A stretch of DNA of 64,000 nt from Flammeovirgaceae bacterium 311 (GCA_000597885.1 CP004371.1:4927001-4991000); one strand, 5' to 3'. Counted from the first letter of the stretch, positions 51,325 to 59,628 are shown. Made by a program: numbers and translations. Notes: generated by a model not told the origin, from the letters alone.

Positions 51325-52035
51325 ATGCCAAATAAAAAATATCTGGAGGTTCGTTGTGAGGATTGCCAGTTCCGCAGGAATTCCCTTTTCGGGTCATTAT
51401 GTGCGGAAGAATTAACGCGTGTATCGGATGCTAAATCCTGCACCATGTATAAAAAAGGACAGGTACTTTTTCATGAAGGTACCCGCCCTTTAGGTGTTTT
51501 CTGTATATACGGGGGGAAGGTCAAGATCTATAAACTGGGATCAGATGGCAAAGAACAGATTATTCGCATTGCCAGGGAAAGTGATGTATTAGGTTATAAA
51601 GCCATGATCAGCGAAGATGAGTACCCGGTAACTGCCGAAACACTGGAAGACTGCAACATCTGCTTTTTACCAAAAAGTGATTTTCTGCACCTGGTTACCA
51701 ATAGTCCGGCCTTTAACAAGCGGCTGCTGCAAAGCATCTGTCATGAGCTGGGGGTTATGTCTGATAAGGTCACCAGCCTGGCTCAGAAGTCGGTACGGGA
51801 GCGTTTTGCCATGGCCCTGCTGATGTTAAAAGATACCTATGGCACAGAGGGAGCGGAAAACGAGGAGGTAGAAATTAACCTTACCCGTGAGGATCTCGCC
51901 AATATTGTAGGCACCGCTACAGAAACATTGATACGTTTGCTGCACGATTTCAAGGAAGAAGACCTGATTGAAACCAGGGGCAGAAAGATTGTAGTGAAAA
52001 ATGCCAGAGGATTAGCAAAAGCAGCCCGCTTATAG
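51325..52035 (+). CDS. Crp/Fnr-family regulator, Fnr-like
   Basis: 236 residues. The N-terminus has a cysteine cluster VRCEDCQFRRNSLFGSLC (Cys11, Cys14, Cys26) and a further SCTMY cysteine, in the arrangement by which Fnr proteins hold an oxygen-labile Fe-S cluster. A cyclic-nucleotide-type beta roll (25-145) is followed by the winged helix with LTREDLANIVGTATETLIRLLHDF. It should activate genes under low oxygen. Downstream is a stress protein-copper ATPase pair, a common target group; a terminator (52055) separates them. Confidence 0.9.
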   Translation: MPNKKYLEVRCEDCQFRRNSLFGSLCAEELTRVSDAKSCTMYKKGQVLFHEGTRPLGVFCIYGGKVKIYKLGSDGKEQIIRIARESDVLGYKAMISEDEYPVTAETLEDCNICFLPKSDFLHLVTNSPAFNKRLLQSICHELGVMSDKVTSLAQKSVRERFAMALLMLKDTYGTEGAENEEVEINLTREDLANIVGTATETLIRLLHDFKEEDLIETRGRKIVVKNARGLAKAARL

Positions 52036-52054
52036 CCAATAATTCGATCTATGG

Positions 52055-52083
52055 GAGGCAGCCGGGGCGGCTGCCTCTTTCTT
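52055..52083 (+). terminator. Hairpin terminator
   Basis: GAGGCAGCC-GGGGC-GGCTGCCTC followed by TTTCTTT after the Fnr gene. Confidence 0.88.
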
Positions 52084-52103
52084 TACCCTGAATTACCGAA
52101 AGT

Positions 52104-52115
52104 TGACAATTATCA
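52104..52115 (+). promoter_or_regulatory. Fnr-like site before the stress protein-copper ATPase operon
   Basis: TGACAATTATCA has the TGAnnnnnnTCA symmetry of Crp/Fnr operators and stands about 110 bases before the start of the universal stress protein gene. No good -7 box is found at the matching distance, so activation geometry is unclear. Confidence 0.4.
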
Positions 52116-52221
52116 TGTTTGGCCTTGATACCAGTCATAGCCCCTCTTGTACCTTCTTTTCAATTTTGCAATGTGAGTAACAGCCGCAGGCAATGGTGTG
52201 CCTGTATTAAGCAAGAAGAGT

Positions 52222-53082
52222 ATGCGGTGCAAAAAGATAATTATAGGATTTGGTAGCAGTGAATTTAGCGAACTGGAGATAGACTTTACGCTACGCTACC
52301 TGGCACAGCCTAAAATGCTGGTAGTTGGTACAGTTATTACAGATCTGCTGGTGCCAAACGGCCACACAGCCTGCAGTGAAGGAGGTTGTACGGGTGAGGG
52401 GCAAAGCTGTGTACATAAAAATACCCAGCGTGACAGAACCCGCCTGTACCACTATTTGCAGGAGCAGTGTAAAGACCTGGGGGCTAAGTCTGTCATCCAC
52501 CAGGAAAGTGGCAGTACCCTGGAGGTACTTATGCACCAGACTCGCTATGCAGATTTGCTGGTGCTTTCGCAGGAGACTTACCTGGCTTCGGTGGCAGGCC
52601 CGCTGCCTTTGCCTGTCAGTAAAATGCTGGAAACCTGTAGTTGTCCGGTTTTTGTGCTGCCTGCTAAGCCGGCAGACCTGGAACAGGTGGTCATGACCTT
52701 CGATGGATCCGCCCGTTCTATGGCCGGGATTAAGCAGTTTACCTATCTGCTGGATGGCCTGGCGCAAAAACTGCCCATTACCATTCTCTCTACCTACAAC
52801 CATAACAGCGAAATGCCTGCATCAGAAGAAAAGCTGTTTATAGAATACCTGAAGCAGCACTTCAGCAATGTAGCGCTGCACCGCCTTTGTGAAGGCTCGG
52901 AGCATACCCTGCTAAGTGCGGTAGGCTTAAATGAAAGGGCACTGGTGGTGGTAAATAACCCATCGCCCAAAAATCTGCCCATGCTCAAAAAATTACTGGA
53001 TGGCTCAGCCATGCTGCATCCACCCCTAAGGCTTTACACATCGGGAGCCGCAGATATAGAAGAGGAGATCGTCAATGTCTGA
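52222..53082 (+). CDS. Universal stress protein (UspA-like, tandem)
   Basis: 286 residues from the ATG at 52222 (a GTG at 52198 is an alternative). It starts MRCKKIIIGFGSSEFSELEI and has two Usp-like halves; the second opens VVMTFDGSARSMAGIKQF and ends with the phosphate-loop-like LVVVNNPSPKNLPMLKKLL. A Cys cluster CSEGGCTGEGQSC near residue 60 is unusual. Such proteins are induced in stress or low oxygen. The last eight bases overlap the copper ATPase gene, so they are coupled, probably under the Fnr-like regulator. Confidence 0.8.
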   Translation: MRCKKIIIGFGSSEFSELEIDFTLRYLAQPKMLVVGTVITDLLVPNGHTACSEGGCTGEGQSCVHKNTQRDRTRLYHYLQEQCKDLGAKSVIHQESGSTLEVLMHQTRYADLLVLSQETYLASVAGPLPLPVSKMLETCSCPVFVLPAKPADLEQVVMTFDGSARSMAGIKQFTYLLDGLAQKLPITILSTYNHNSEMPASEEKLFIEYLKQHFSNVALHRLCEGSEHTLLSAVGLNERALVVVNNPSPKNLPMLKKLLDGSAMLHPPLRLYTSGAADIEEEIVNV

Positions 53083-55510
53083 AACAATAAAATCCACACC
53101 ACAGCCGATAGCAGCCGAAACCATTTGCTACCACTGTGGCGATAAATTACCCCAGCAACCACTCTTCAGCCACAACAGGCAGTTTTGCTGCCAGGGCTGC
53201 CAAACTGTCTATGAGCTGCTCAACGAGAGTGGCATGGAGGAGTTTTACAGCCTGCCCGAACGTACTGCCAGCAAAGGTGGCGAAGAACAGAAAGATCGCT
53301 GGGCTTACCTGGAAAAGGAAGAAGTGCGCCAGCAGCTCCTAAGCTTTACCGATGGGCGCATCAGTAAAATAACCTTCTACTTGCCAGCCATTCACTGCAG
53401 TTCCTGCATCTGGTTGCTGGAAAACCTGCACAAGCTGCAGCCGGCTGTTCGTTCTTCCGTTGTCAATTTCGGCAAGAAAGAAGTTAGCCTAACCTGGTCT
53501 GAAGAAGCCTTGAATCTCCGAGGCCTGGTAGAGCTGTTTAGCCGCCTGGGCTATGCCCCCGACATTACACTGGCTGGTGCCGGCAAAGAAAAAGCGAAAA
53601 AGAAACGCGACTGGAGCTTTTACCTGAAGCTGGGGATTGCCGGCTTCTGCTTTGGCAACATCATGATGCTGAGCCTGCCCGAGTACCTGGACAGCAAAGC
53701 GCTGGTGGAGCCGGAATACCAGCAGTTCTTTGCCTGGTTAAACATGCTGCTGTCGCTGCCGGTCGTGTTATTTTCTGCTACTGATTTCTATAAATCTGCC
53801 TGGCGGGGTATCCGCTACCGCTATATTAGCCTGGACCTGACTATTTCGCTGGGCATCCTGACCATCTGGGGCCGCAGCGTGTACGAGATCCTCACCCTAA
53901 CTGGCGCCGGCTATATGGACAGCCTCTGCGGGCTGGTGTTTTTCCTGCTGATTGGTAAGTGGTACCAGAGCAAAACCTATGAGGCGCTTAGCTTCGAGCG
54001 CGATTACAACAGCTATTTTCCCGTAGCCGCCACCCGCGTCACAGCAGGTGTTGAAGATACCGTACTGCTCAAAGACCTCAAGCCTGGCGACCGGATCCTG
54101 ATACGCAACCAGGAGCTGATCCCTGCCGATGCCATCCTGATGAAAGGCGAAGGCAAGGTAGATTATGCCTTTGTAACCGGAGAATCAGAACCCCAGGACC
54201 GCCAGAGCGGCGACCTGTTATATGCAGGCGGCCGCCAGACCGGGGGTACGCTGGAAGTGGAAATTCAGAAGCCCGTAGAAAACAGCTACCTGACCCAGCT
54301 CTGGAACCAGGAGGCTTTCCGAAAAGGGAACGGCCATAAAATGTCGGCCCTGGTGCAGGGACTTAGCAGGCGTTTCACCCTCTTCATCCTGTTTCTAAGC
54401 CTGGCTACTGCCGCCTACTGGTATGTGGTAGATCCTGCAGAAATCTGGAACTCAGTAACGGCCGTGCTCATTGTGGCCTGCCCCTGTGCGCTGGCGCTGG
54501 TAATTCCGTTTTCCTTTGGCAACACCATCCGGGTGCTGGGCCGCTGGGGCCTGTACCTGAAAAATGCCGGTGCAGTAGAAGACCTGGCCATTGCCGATAC
54601 CCTGGTATTTGATAAAACAGGTACCATTACCCATAAAAAAGGGGGCGGGCTGGAGTTTCATGGAGAGCTGGATGAGCAGGCGGCTTCAGCTATTCGTTCA
54701 CTTACCCGCAACTCAACCCATCCACTTAGCCAGTCCATTTACAGCAAGCTGGGAGAAAACGTACCTCTGTGCCCGGTACAGGGCTATACCGAAGAAGCCG
54801 GCAAAGGCATCTGTGGCTGGGTGAACGATGAGCAGTATAAGCTGGGCTCTGCCACATACGTAAGCCTGGGTGCAACTGATGCCAGTCGTGCCACACGGGT
54901 ATACATCCGCAGGGCCGAAAAATTTATAGGCTATTATGAATTCCAGAGCAACTACCGCGACGGCCTCGACGAACTGGTGGGCGATCTGCGCAGGCGTAAT
55001 TACGAGTTGCACCTGCTAAGTGGGGATAATGACCGGGAGCGGGAAGTGCTTAAGGACGCTTTTCATGCCCTGCACTTTAACCAGCAGCCTATGGACAAGC
55101 TGCAGTACATCCGCTCCCTGAAAGCCAGCGGTAAAAAAGTACTGATGGTGGGCGATGGGCTGAATGATGCCGGAGCCCTGAAGGAAAGCCAGATGGGCAT
55201 CAGCATCAGCGACGATATTTACCATTTCTCACCCGCCTGCGATGCCATTCTGGATGCAAGGAGCTTTGAGAAAATCTCTGCCAGCATGCAGCTTGCCAAA
55301 AGTAGCATGACGATCATCCGGATCGCTTTTGTGCTGTCGTTCCTCTACAACATCATTGGCTTAAGCTTTGCCGTAAGTGCCCAGCTAAGTCCCATTGTGT
55401 GTGCTATTCTAATGCCGCTAAGCTCGGTAACCATTGTAGGCTTTGTAAGCGCTGCCGTGCATCTGGCAGGCAAAAGATTGGCCAGTAGAAATCAGCTGGC
55501 CTCTATATAG
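53075..55510 (+). CDS. CcoI-type heavy-metal (copper) P1B-ATPase
   Basis: 811 residues. The N-terminus has the CcoI-type zinc-ribbon-like cluster ICYHCGDKL and FCCQGCQTVYEL, then an HMA domain with PAIHCSSCIWLLE (CxxC). Membrane helices carry the translocation motif IVACPCALAL (CPC). Catalytic motifs: actuator VTGESEP, phosphorylation site DKTGTIT, and hinge MVGDGLNDAGAL. CcoI exports copper for assembly of cbb3 cytochrome oxidase. Here no ccoS, ccoN, ccoO or ccoP follows; the operon stops at the terminator at 55569. Confidence 0.92.
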   Translation: MSETIKSTPQPIAAETICYHCGDKLPQQPLFSHNRQFCCQGCQTVYELLNESGMEEFYSLPERTASKGGEEQKDRWAYLEKEEVRQQLLSFTDGRISKITFYLPAIHCSSCIWLLENLHKLQPAVRSSVVNFGKKEVSLTWSEEALNLRGLVELFSRLGYAPDITLAGAGKEKAKKKRDWSFYLKLGIAGFCFGNIMMLSLPEYLDSKALVEPEYQQFFAWLNMLLSLPVVLFSATDFYKSAWRGIRYRYISLDLTISLGILTIWGRSVYEILTLTGAGYMDSLCGLVFFLLIGKWYQSKTYEALSFERDYNSYFPVAATRVTAGVEDTVLLKDLKPGDRILIRNQELIPADAILMKGEGKVDYAFVTGESEPQDRQSGDLLYAGGRQTGGTLEVEIQKPVENSYLTQLWNQEAFRKGNGHKMSALVQGLSRRFTLFILFLSLATAAYWYVVDPAEIWNSVTAVLIVACPCALALVIPFSFGNTIRVLGRWGLYLKNAGAVEDLAIADTLVFDKTGTITHKKGGGLEFHGELDEQAASAIRSLTRNSTHPLSQSIYSKLGENVPLCPVQGYTEEAGKGICGWVNDEQYKLGSATYVSLGATDASRATRVYIRRAEKFIGYYEFQSNYRDGLDELVGDLRRRNYELHLLSGDNDREREVLKDAFHALHFNQQPMDKLQYIRSLKASGKKVLMVGDGLNDAGALKESQMGISISDDIYHFSPACDAILDARSFEKISASMQLAKSSMTIIRIAFVLSFLYNIIGLSFAVSAQLSPIVCAILMPLSSVTIVGFVSAAVHLAGKRLASRNQLASI

Positions 55511-55568
55511 AACTTACTCTGTAGATAGATTTACTCTTCTGTTTGTTCGCTCTCTATTCTCTATTCCG

Positions 55569-55606
55569 GGGCGTCGGAACTGTGTAAGCACTCCGGCGCC
55601 TTTTTT
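55569..55606 (+). terminator. Hairpin terminator
   Basis: GGCGTCGGA...TCCGGCGCC (one G-U pair) followed by TTTTTT, about 60 bases after the copper ATPase gene. Confidence 0.88.
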
Positions 55607-55703
55607 AATGCCTGAGAGCCTCACCGCTGCCGCGCCTCCAGGCGGGTGGCAGCTTTCCTGGAGCCTCCTGGCTTCCCGATAAACCCGCTTTATTATTTTT
55701 TTA

Positions 55704-56150
55704 TGCGCAGACTACCTTTCACTGATAGGATATACCTGCAGTCCATCTCTCACAGGCTGAATGGTTATCTGGATGCACTGAAAAAGAACAACCGGGATAT
55801 TGAATGATGAATTGATTGTAAAAGTATGAGGCTATTCTTTGGAAGACGGAGTTGAGGACACCATCAATCCTATTAAGCTTGAGACACCGCCGGATACCAT
55901 TTTTGGAGTTAACGATGGCTAGCAATTGACGCCATGTATGTGATCAAAGAGGCAGGCTTTGTCATTCCGGATCAGATTTCTGTAATAGGATTCGGCTATG
56001 AGCCCAATTCCTCCTATTTCATGCCTTCCTTAACCTCAGTGTGGCAGCCTTTAATACCCTTGCCGAAGCCCTGGCCTCATCCTGTTACACCTCATTTCAA
56101 AAATGCCAGGGCTGATCAACCTCTGAGCCCAATAAAATTTGGCCGAACCT
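55704..56150 (+). pseudogene. LacI-family transcriptional regulator, C-terminal remnant
   Basis: In shifting frames the plus strand reads HRLNGYLDALKKNNRDIE-stop, DELIVKV-stop-GYSLEDGVED, PDTIFGVNDG-stop, then MYVIKEAGFVIPDQISVIGFG, SSYFMPSLTSVWQP and AAFNTLAEALASS. This follows the order of the LacI sugar-binding domain (R..GYxdAL, DxIFavnD, aik.aGl.iPedisviGFd, PsLTtv.qp). Several stops and frame changes and the missing DNA-binding half make it a relic. The region after it changes into the arginine operon control region. Confidence 0.75.
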
Positions 56151-56228
56151 GAACTTTTTAAGGGGGGCAAGCGTATGATATTGCAGAACGGCAGAATTAT
56201 CTATTTGAAAAAAAATAGCCAGAGCCTG

Positions 56229-56258
56229 TTGTTGAATAAATTTATTGTTCTACATTTG
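56229..56258 (+). promoter_or_regulatory. Promoter of the arginine operon
   Basis: TTG (56229-56231), 19 bases, then TACATTTG (56251-56258) is a full match to the Bacteroidota consensus TTG-N19-TAnnTTTG. Transcription should start near 56263-56265. The first operon gene starts only at 56731, so the leader is about 465 bases long. Confidence 0.75.
56235..56246 (+). promoter_or_regulatory. Palindrome between promoter boxes, candidate ArgR operator
   Basis: AATAAATTTATT is a perfect 12-bp palindrome, extended as TGAATAAATTTATTG, close to the AT-rich ARG-box half-site TGAAT. It lies between the -33 and -7 boxes, where a bound repressor would block the polymerase. The same 12 bases recur at 56944-56955 inside the first gene. 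Confidence 0.5.
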
Positions 56259-56286
56259 TACAGAAATGACAGCACAAAACGCACAT

Positions 56287-56364
56287 ATGCCCCTTTTTTT
56301 AACAGACGCCCTGTCTGTTTGTGCTGCTGTTATTAGCCCCCGACGTACACCCCGTCGCCCCTAA
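56287..56364 (+). CDS. Candidate arginine leader peptide
   Basis: A 25-codon ORF from the ATG at 56287 (a second, in-frame ATG at 56266 would add seven codons but lie at the transcription start). It begins MPLFLTDALSV and ends ISPRRTPRRP before TAA at 56362: four of its last seven codons are Arg (CGA, CGT, CGT, CGC). With a promoter just upstream and arginine biosynthesis genes downstream, this has the form of an attenuation leader peptide at which ribosomes would stall when Arg-tRNA is scarce. Too short for standard gene calling. Confidence 0.6.
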   Translation: MPLFLTDALSVCAAVISPRRTPRRP

Positions 56365-56372
56365 CGGGCGAC
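56341..56372 (+). promoter_or_regulatory. Mutually exclusive hairpins at the Arg codons
   Basis: Stem 1 is CGACG (56341-56345) with CGTCG (56353-56357). Stem 2 is GTCGCCC (56354-56360) with GGGCGAC (56366-56372). They share bases 56354-56357, so only one can form, and ribosome position on the Arg codons would decide which. No T-run follows directly. An upstream nested pairing (CAGCACAAA with TTTGTGCTG, enclosing ACAGAC/GTCTGT) also covers the leader ORF. Confidence 0.5.
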
Positions 56373-56609
56373 ATTATACACATAGCGGAAGCCGTGCACT
56401 TCTGCAATCTCAGACCCCAGCATATTTCTTCTTAACAAGAGTTTCTCTTTCATTTATTCTATTTTCCAGTTAAGGAATTGAAGACATCTAAATTACATAT
56501 CCTTTTTGCCAATGAGCAGGCCTTCGCAGGACTTCCAGCCGGGCTGTTACAGGATTGTACTTTTTATGCTACAGCGCACCTCCGACGACCCATGGTGTGC
56601 CGACCCGCA

Positions 56610-56652
56610 GGATGTAATTCCGCGGGATGCAATCCCCCGGGGTGGATGTAAT
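56610..56652 (+). repeat. Three short repeats GGATGYAAT
   Basis: GGATGTAAT (56610-56618), GGATGCAAT (56625-56633) and GGATGTAAT (56644-56652) alternate with GC-rich palindromes (CCGCGG, CCCCCGGGG). They lie in the long leader of the arginine operon, about 80 bases before the first gene. They resemble extragenic palindromic repeats; a role in the leader RNA is possible. Confidence 0.5.
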
Positions 56653-56730
56653 CTGGGCGAGGCTTCGTGCTTTGCTTGCTCCACTTATTTTCTTCTTCCT
56701 TATTACTTACCCAATTACTATTAATACCCA

Positions 56731-57462
56731 ATGAAAGTGACCATTGTGGAAGCTGGTGCACAGCATATAAAATACGCCGAACAAATTTGCGAAGAACTTG
56801 CCCTTTCGGCAGCGGCAAGGGGGACTGGTATTGCCAGACGTAAACCTGAATACTTAATGGGCAAAATGGCCGAGGGAAAGGCCGTGATTGCACTTGTTGA
56901 TGATAAACTGGCCGGTTTTTGCTACATCGAAACCTGGAGCCATAATAAATTTATTGCCAATTCCGGCCTGATCGTGCTGCCTCAGTACCGCCAGCTGGGC
57001 CTGGCCAAAAAAATAAAGCAGGCAGTGTTTCGTCTGTCGCGCAAAAAATACCCGGATGCCAAGATCTTCGGGATCACCACCAGCCTGGCGGTGATGAAGA
57101 TCAACTCAGGCCTGGGCTATAAGCCTGTTACTTTCTCGGAGCTTACCCAGGACGAGGAGTTCTGGAAAGGCTGCACCAGCTGCAAAAACTTCGACATCCT
57201 GACCCGCAACGAGCGCAAAATGTGTCTGTGCACCGGTATGCTCTACGATCCTGCCCAGGAGAGTAAAATGGCCAAGATCAATAAAACGGTAAATAACCTG
57301 AAAGAGCTGATCAAGCCAAAGCAGCAGCAACAACAGCAACCGCAGCTAAAAGAGCAGCTGGTAGAAATACAGCAGGATGACAGGGGCATCGCCAAAATTG
57401 GCAAACTGGCCGGAAGCCTGAAGCAACTTTTTAAAGCAAAACAACCAAAACTACAGTCATGA
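56731..57462 (+). CDS. GNAT acyltransferase of the arginine operon (N-acylglutamate synthase candidate)
   Basis: 243 residues. Residues 1-155 form a GNAT domain: VTIVEAGAQHIKYAEQICEEL, the acyl-CoA loop LPQYRQLGLAKKIKQAVF and MKINSGLGYKPVTF. Next comes a Cys segment FWKGCTSCKNFD...MCLC, perhaps a zinc knuckle, then a Gln-rich linker (six Gln in a row near 200) and a basic tail. As first gene of the operon with argC, argD and an acyl-ornithine carbamoyltransferase, it should acylate glutamate (acetyl or succinyl), the missing first step. Overlaps argG by four bases. Confidence 0.75.
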   Translation: MKVTIVEAGAQHIKYAEQICEELALSAAARGTGIARRKPEYLMGKMAEGKAVIALVDDKLAGFCYIETWSHNKFIANSGLIVLPQYRQLGLAKKIKQAVFRLSRKKYPDAKIFGITTSLAVMKINSGLGYKPVTFSELTQDEEFWKGCTSCKNFDILTRNERKMCLCTGMLYDPAQESKMAKINKTVNNLKELIKPKQQQQQQPQLKEQLVEIQQDDRGIAKIGKLAGSLKQLFKAKQPKLQS

Positions 57463-58658
57463 ACAATAAAGTAGTACTAGCCTTTAGCGGTGGTTTGGAT
57501 ACCTCCTATTGTGTTAAGTACCTCAAAGACGAACAGAGACTAGAAGTACATACTGCTACGGTAAATACCGGTGGTTTCAGTGCAGCAGAACTGGAAGCAA
57601 TAGAGCATAACGCCATGGAGCTGGGAGCAGCATCCTATGTTACCCTGGAAGAAACAGATGCCTATTACCAGCAGTGTGTTAAATACCTGATCTTCGGCAA
57701 TGTACTCCGTAATGGTACCTACCCCTTATCGGTAAGTGCCGAACGGGTGTTCCAGGCCATTGCCATTGCCAACTACGCCAAAAAAATTGGCGCTTCCTAT
57801 ATTGCTCATGGCAGCACCGGGGCCGGCAACGACCAGGTGCGCTTCGATCTGGTTTTTCATATTCTTTGCCCGGAGATCCAGGTGATCACGCCTATCCGCG
57901 ACCAGTCACTTTCCCGCCAGGCCGAGATAGATTATCTTACTGCCAAAGGCGTAAAGAGAGATTGGACCAAAGCACAATATTCTATTAACCAGGGCCTCTG
58001 GGGTACCAGCGTTGGCGGTAAGGAAACCCTTACCTCGCACCAGTCGCTGCCAGAGCATGCCTACCCCAGCCAGCTGCAGAAAGAAGAACCTTCTGAAGTG
58101 GTGTTGCACTTTGATAAAGGCGAACTGATTGGCGTTAATGGTGATTTTAAGGATCCTGTAAGCAACATCCAATACCTGGAGGAGCTGGCTGCACCCTATG
58201 CCATAGGCCGTGATTATCATGTGGGCGATACCATTATCGGGATTAAAGGACGCATTGGCTTCGAGGCTGCTGCTTCTTATGTGATCATCAAAGCACATCA
58301 CCAGCTGGAAAAACATACGTTAACCAAGTGGCAGCTGTACTGGAAAGAGCAGCTGGCAAACTGGTATGGCATGATGGTGCACGAAGGCACCTTCCTGGAC
58401 CCGGTAATGCGCAACATTGAGAAGTTCCTGGACGATACCCAGACCAACGTAAGCGGCAAAGTACGGGTGGCCCTGATGCCATACCGCTTCCAGGTGCAGG
58501 GCATTGAGTCGGAGCACGACCTGATGAACAGCACCTTTGGCAAATACGGCGAAGAGAACAGCGGCTGGTCTGGCGATGATGTAAAAGGCTTTACTAAGAT
58601 TTTGGCCAATGGCCTGAAGATTTACCATGCGGTGAACGAAAAAGGACAGGAAGTATGA
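57459..58658 (+). CDS. argG: Argininosuccinate synthase
   Basis: 399 residues. The ATP pyrophosphatase P-loop VLAFSGGLDTSYCVKYL opens the protein, and YIAHGSTGAGNDQVRFD and ITPIRDQSLSR are characteristic citrulline/aspartate-binding segments. It joins citrulline and aspartate to argininosuccinate with ATP. The ATG overlaps the stop of the acyltransferase gene, and its own stop overlaps argC (58655-58658), so translation is coupled along the operon. Citrulline is formed after deacylation of the product of the carbamoyltransferase encoded downstream. Confidence 0.95.
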   Translation: MNNKVVLAFSGGLDTSYCVKYLKDEQRLEVHTATVNTGGFSAAELEAIEHNAMELGAASYVTLEETDAYYQQCVKYLIFGNVLRNGTYPLSVSAERVFQAIAIANYAKKIGASYIAHGSTGAGNDQVRFDLVFHILCPEIQVITPIRDQSLSRQAEIDYLTAKGVKRDWTKAQYSINQGLWGTSVGGKETLTSHQSLPEHAYPSQLQKEEPSEVVLHFDKGELIGVNGDFKDPVSNIQYLEELAAPYAIGRDYHVGDTIIGIKGRIGFEAAASYVIIKAHHQLEKHTLTKWQLYWKEQLANWYGMMVHEGTFLDPVMRNIEKFLDDTQTNVSGKVRVALMPYRFQVQGIESEHDLMNSTFGKYGEENSGWSGDDVKGFTKILANGLKIYHAVNEKGQEV

Positions 58659-59623
58659 TTACGGCAGGCATCATAGGCGGCACAGGCTATACCGCCGGCG
58701 AGCTGATCTGGCTACTCCTGCAGCACCCTGCCGCCGAGCTGAAATTTGTGTACAGCAATAGCCAGAGCGGCAAAGCCGTAACATCAGTACACACCGATCT
58801 GAAAGGTGATACAGACCTGAAATTCAGTAATGAGATTCAGGAGACAGATGTTATCTTTCTGTGCCTGCCGCACGGCAAAGCAAAGGAGTTTCTGCAGGCA
58901 AATCCGGTTTCAGAAAAAACCAGGCTGATAGACCTAAGCAATGATTACAGGCTGGGCCTGAAACTGGATGATAAAGCATTCACCTACGGACTGCCCGAGC
59001 TGGACAAAGAGGCTATCCGGGGAAGCCGCTATGTAGCCAACCCGGGTTGTTTTGCCACCGGCATTCAGCTGGCGTTGCTGCCTCTTGCAAAGGAGCGCCT
59101 GCTCCGGGATGAGGTGCACGTACATGCCATTACCGGCTCTACAGGTGCCGGTGCAGGCCTTTCGGCCACCACGCACTTCAGCTGGCGCAGCAATAACCTG
59201 TCGGTTTATAAAGCATTCCAGCACCAGCACCTGGACGAGATCAGGCAGAGCATCCGGCAGCTGGATGGGGGATTTGAGCAGGAGATTAATTTTATACCGC
59301 TGCGGGGCGATTTTGCCCGCGGTATCTTTGCCAGCATCTACACCAATGTAGACCTAAGTCTGGAGCAGGCCTACGAATTGTACGAGCAGTATTACCGCAA
59401 TGCTCCTTTTACAGTGGTAAGCCGGGAGGAGATCAGCCTGAAAGAGGTGGTGAACACCAACCGCTGCTTTATTCAACTGCTGAAGCACGGCAACAAACTA
59501 CTCATTGTAACGGCCATTGATAACCTGCTGAAGGGCGCCTCCGGGCAGGCCGTGCAGAATATGAACCTGATGTTTGGCCTGGAAGAAACAGCAGGCCTGA
59601 AGCTGAAACCTACTAAATTTTAA
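58655..59623 (+). CDS. argC: N-acyl-gamma-glutamyl-phosphate reductase
   Basis: 322 residues. NADP-binding N-terminus TAGIIGGTGYTAGELIWLLLQHP, DVIFLCLPHGKAKEF, and the catalytic Cys in YVANPGCFATGIQLALLPL (about residue 132) followed by THFSWRSNN. It reduces the acylglutamyl phosphate to the semialdehyde. In this operon the acyl group may be acetyl or succinyl. Starts in the argG stop and ends five bases before proC. Confidence 0.95.
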   Translation: MITAGIIGGTGYTAGELIWLLLQHPAAELKFVYSNSQSGKAVTSVHTDLKGDTDLKFSNEIQETDVIFLCLPHGKAKEFLQANPVSEKTRLIDLSNDYRLGLKLDDKAFTYGLPELDKEAIRGSRYVANPGCFATGIQLALLPLAKERLLRDEVHVHAITGSTGAGAGLSATTHFSWRSNNLSVYKAFQHQHLDEIRQSIRQLDGGFEQEINFIPLRGDFARGIFASIYTNVDLSLEQAYELYEQYYRNAPFTVVSREEISLKEVVNTNRCFIQLLKHGNKLLIVTAIDNLLKGASGQAVQNMNLMFGLEETAGLKLKPTKF

Positions 59624-59628
59624 TCCAC

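Noticed and set aside
56341-56372. Reading the GC-rich hairpins as a REP element
   Set aside because: The hairpins coincide exactly with the Arg codons and stop of the leader ORF behind a promoter, so a leader structure explains them better; a repeat origin is not excluded.
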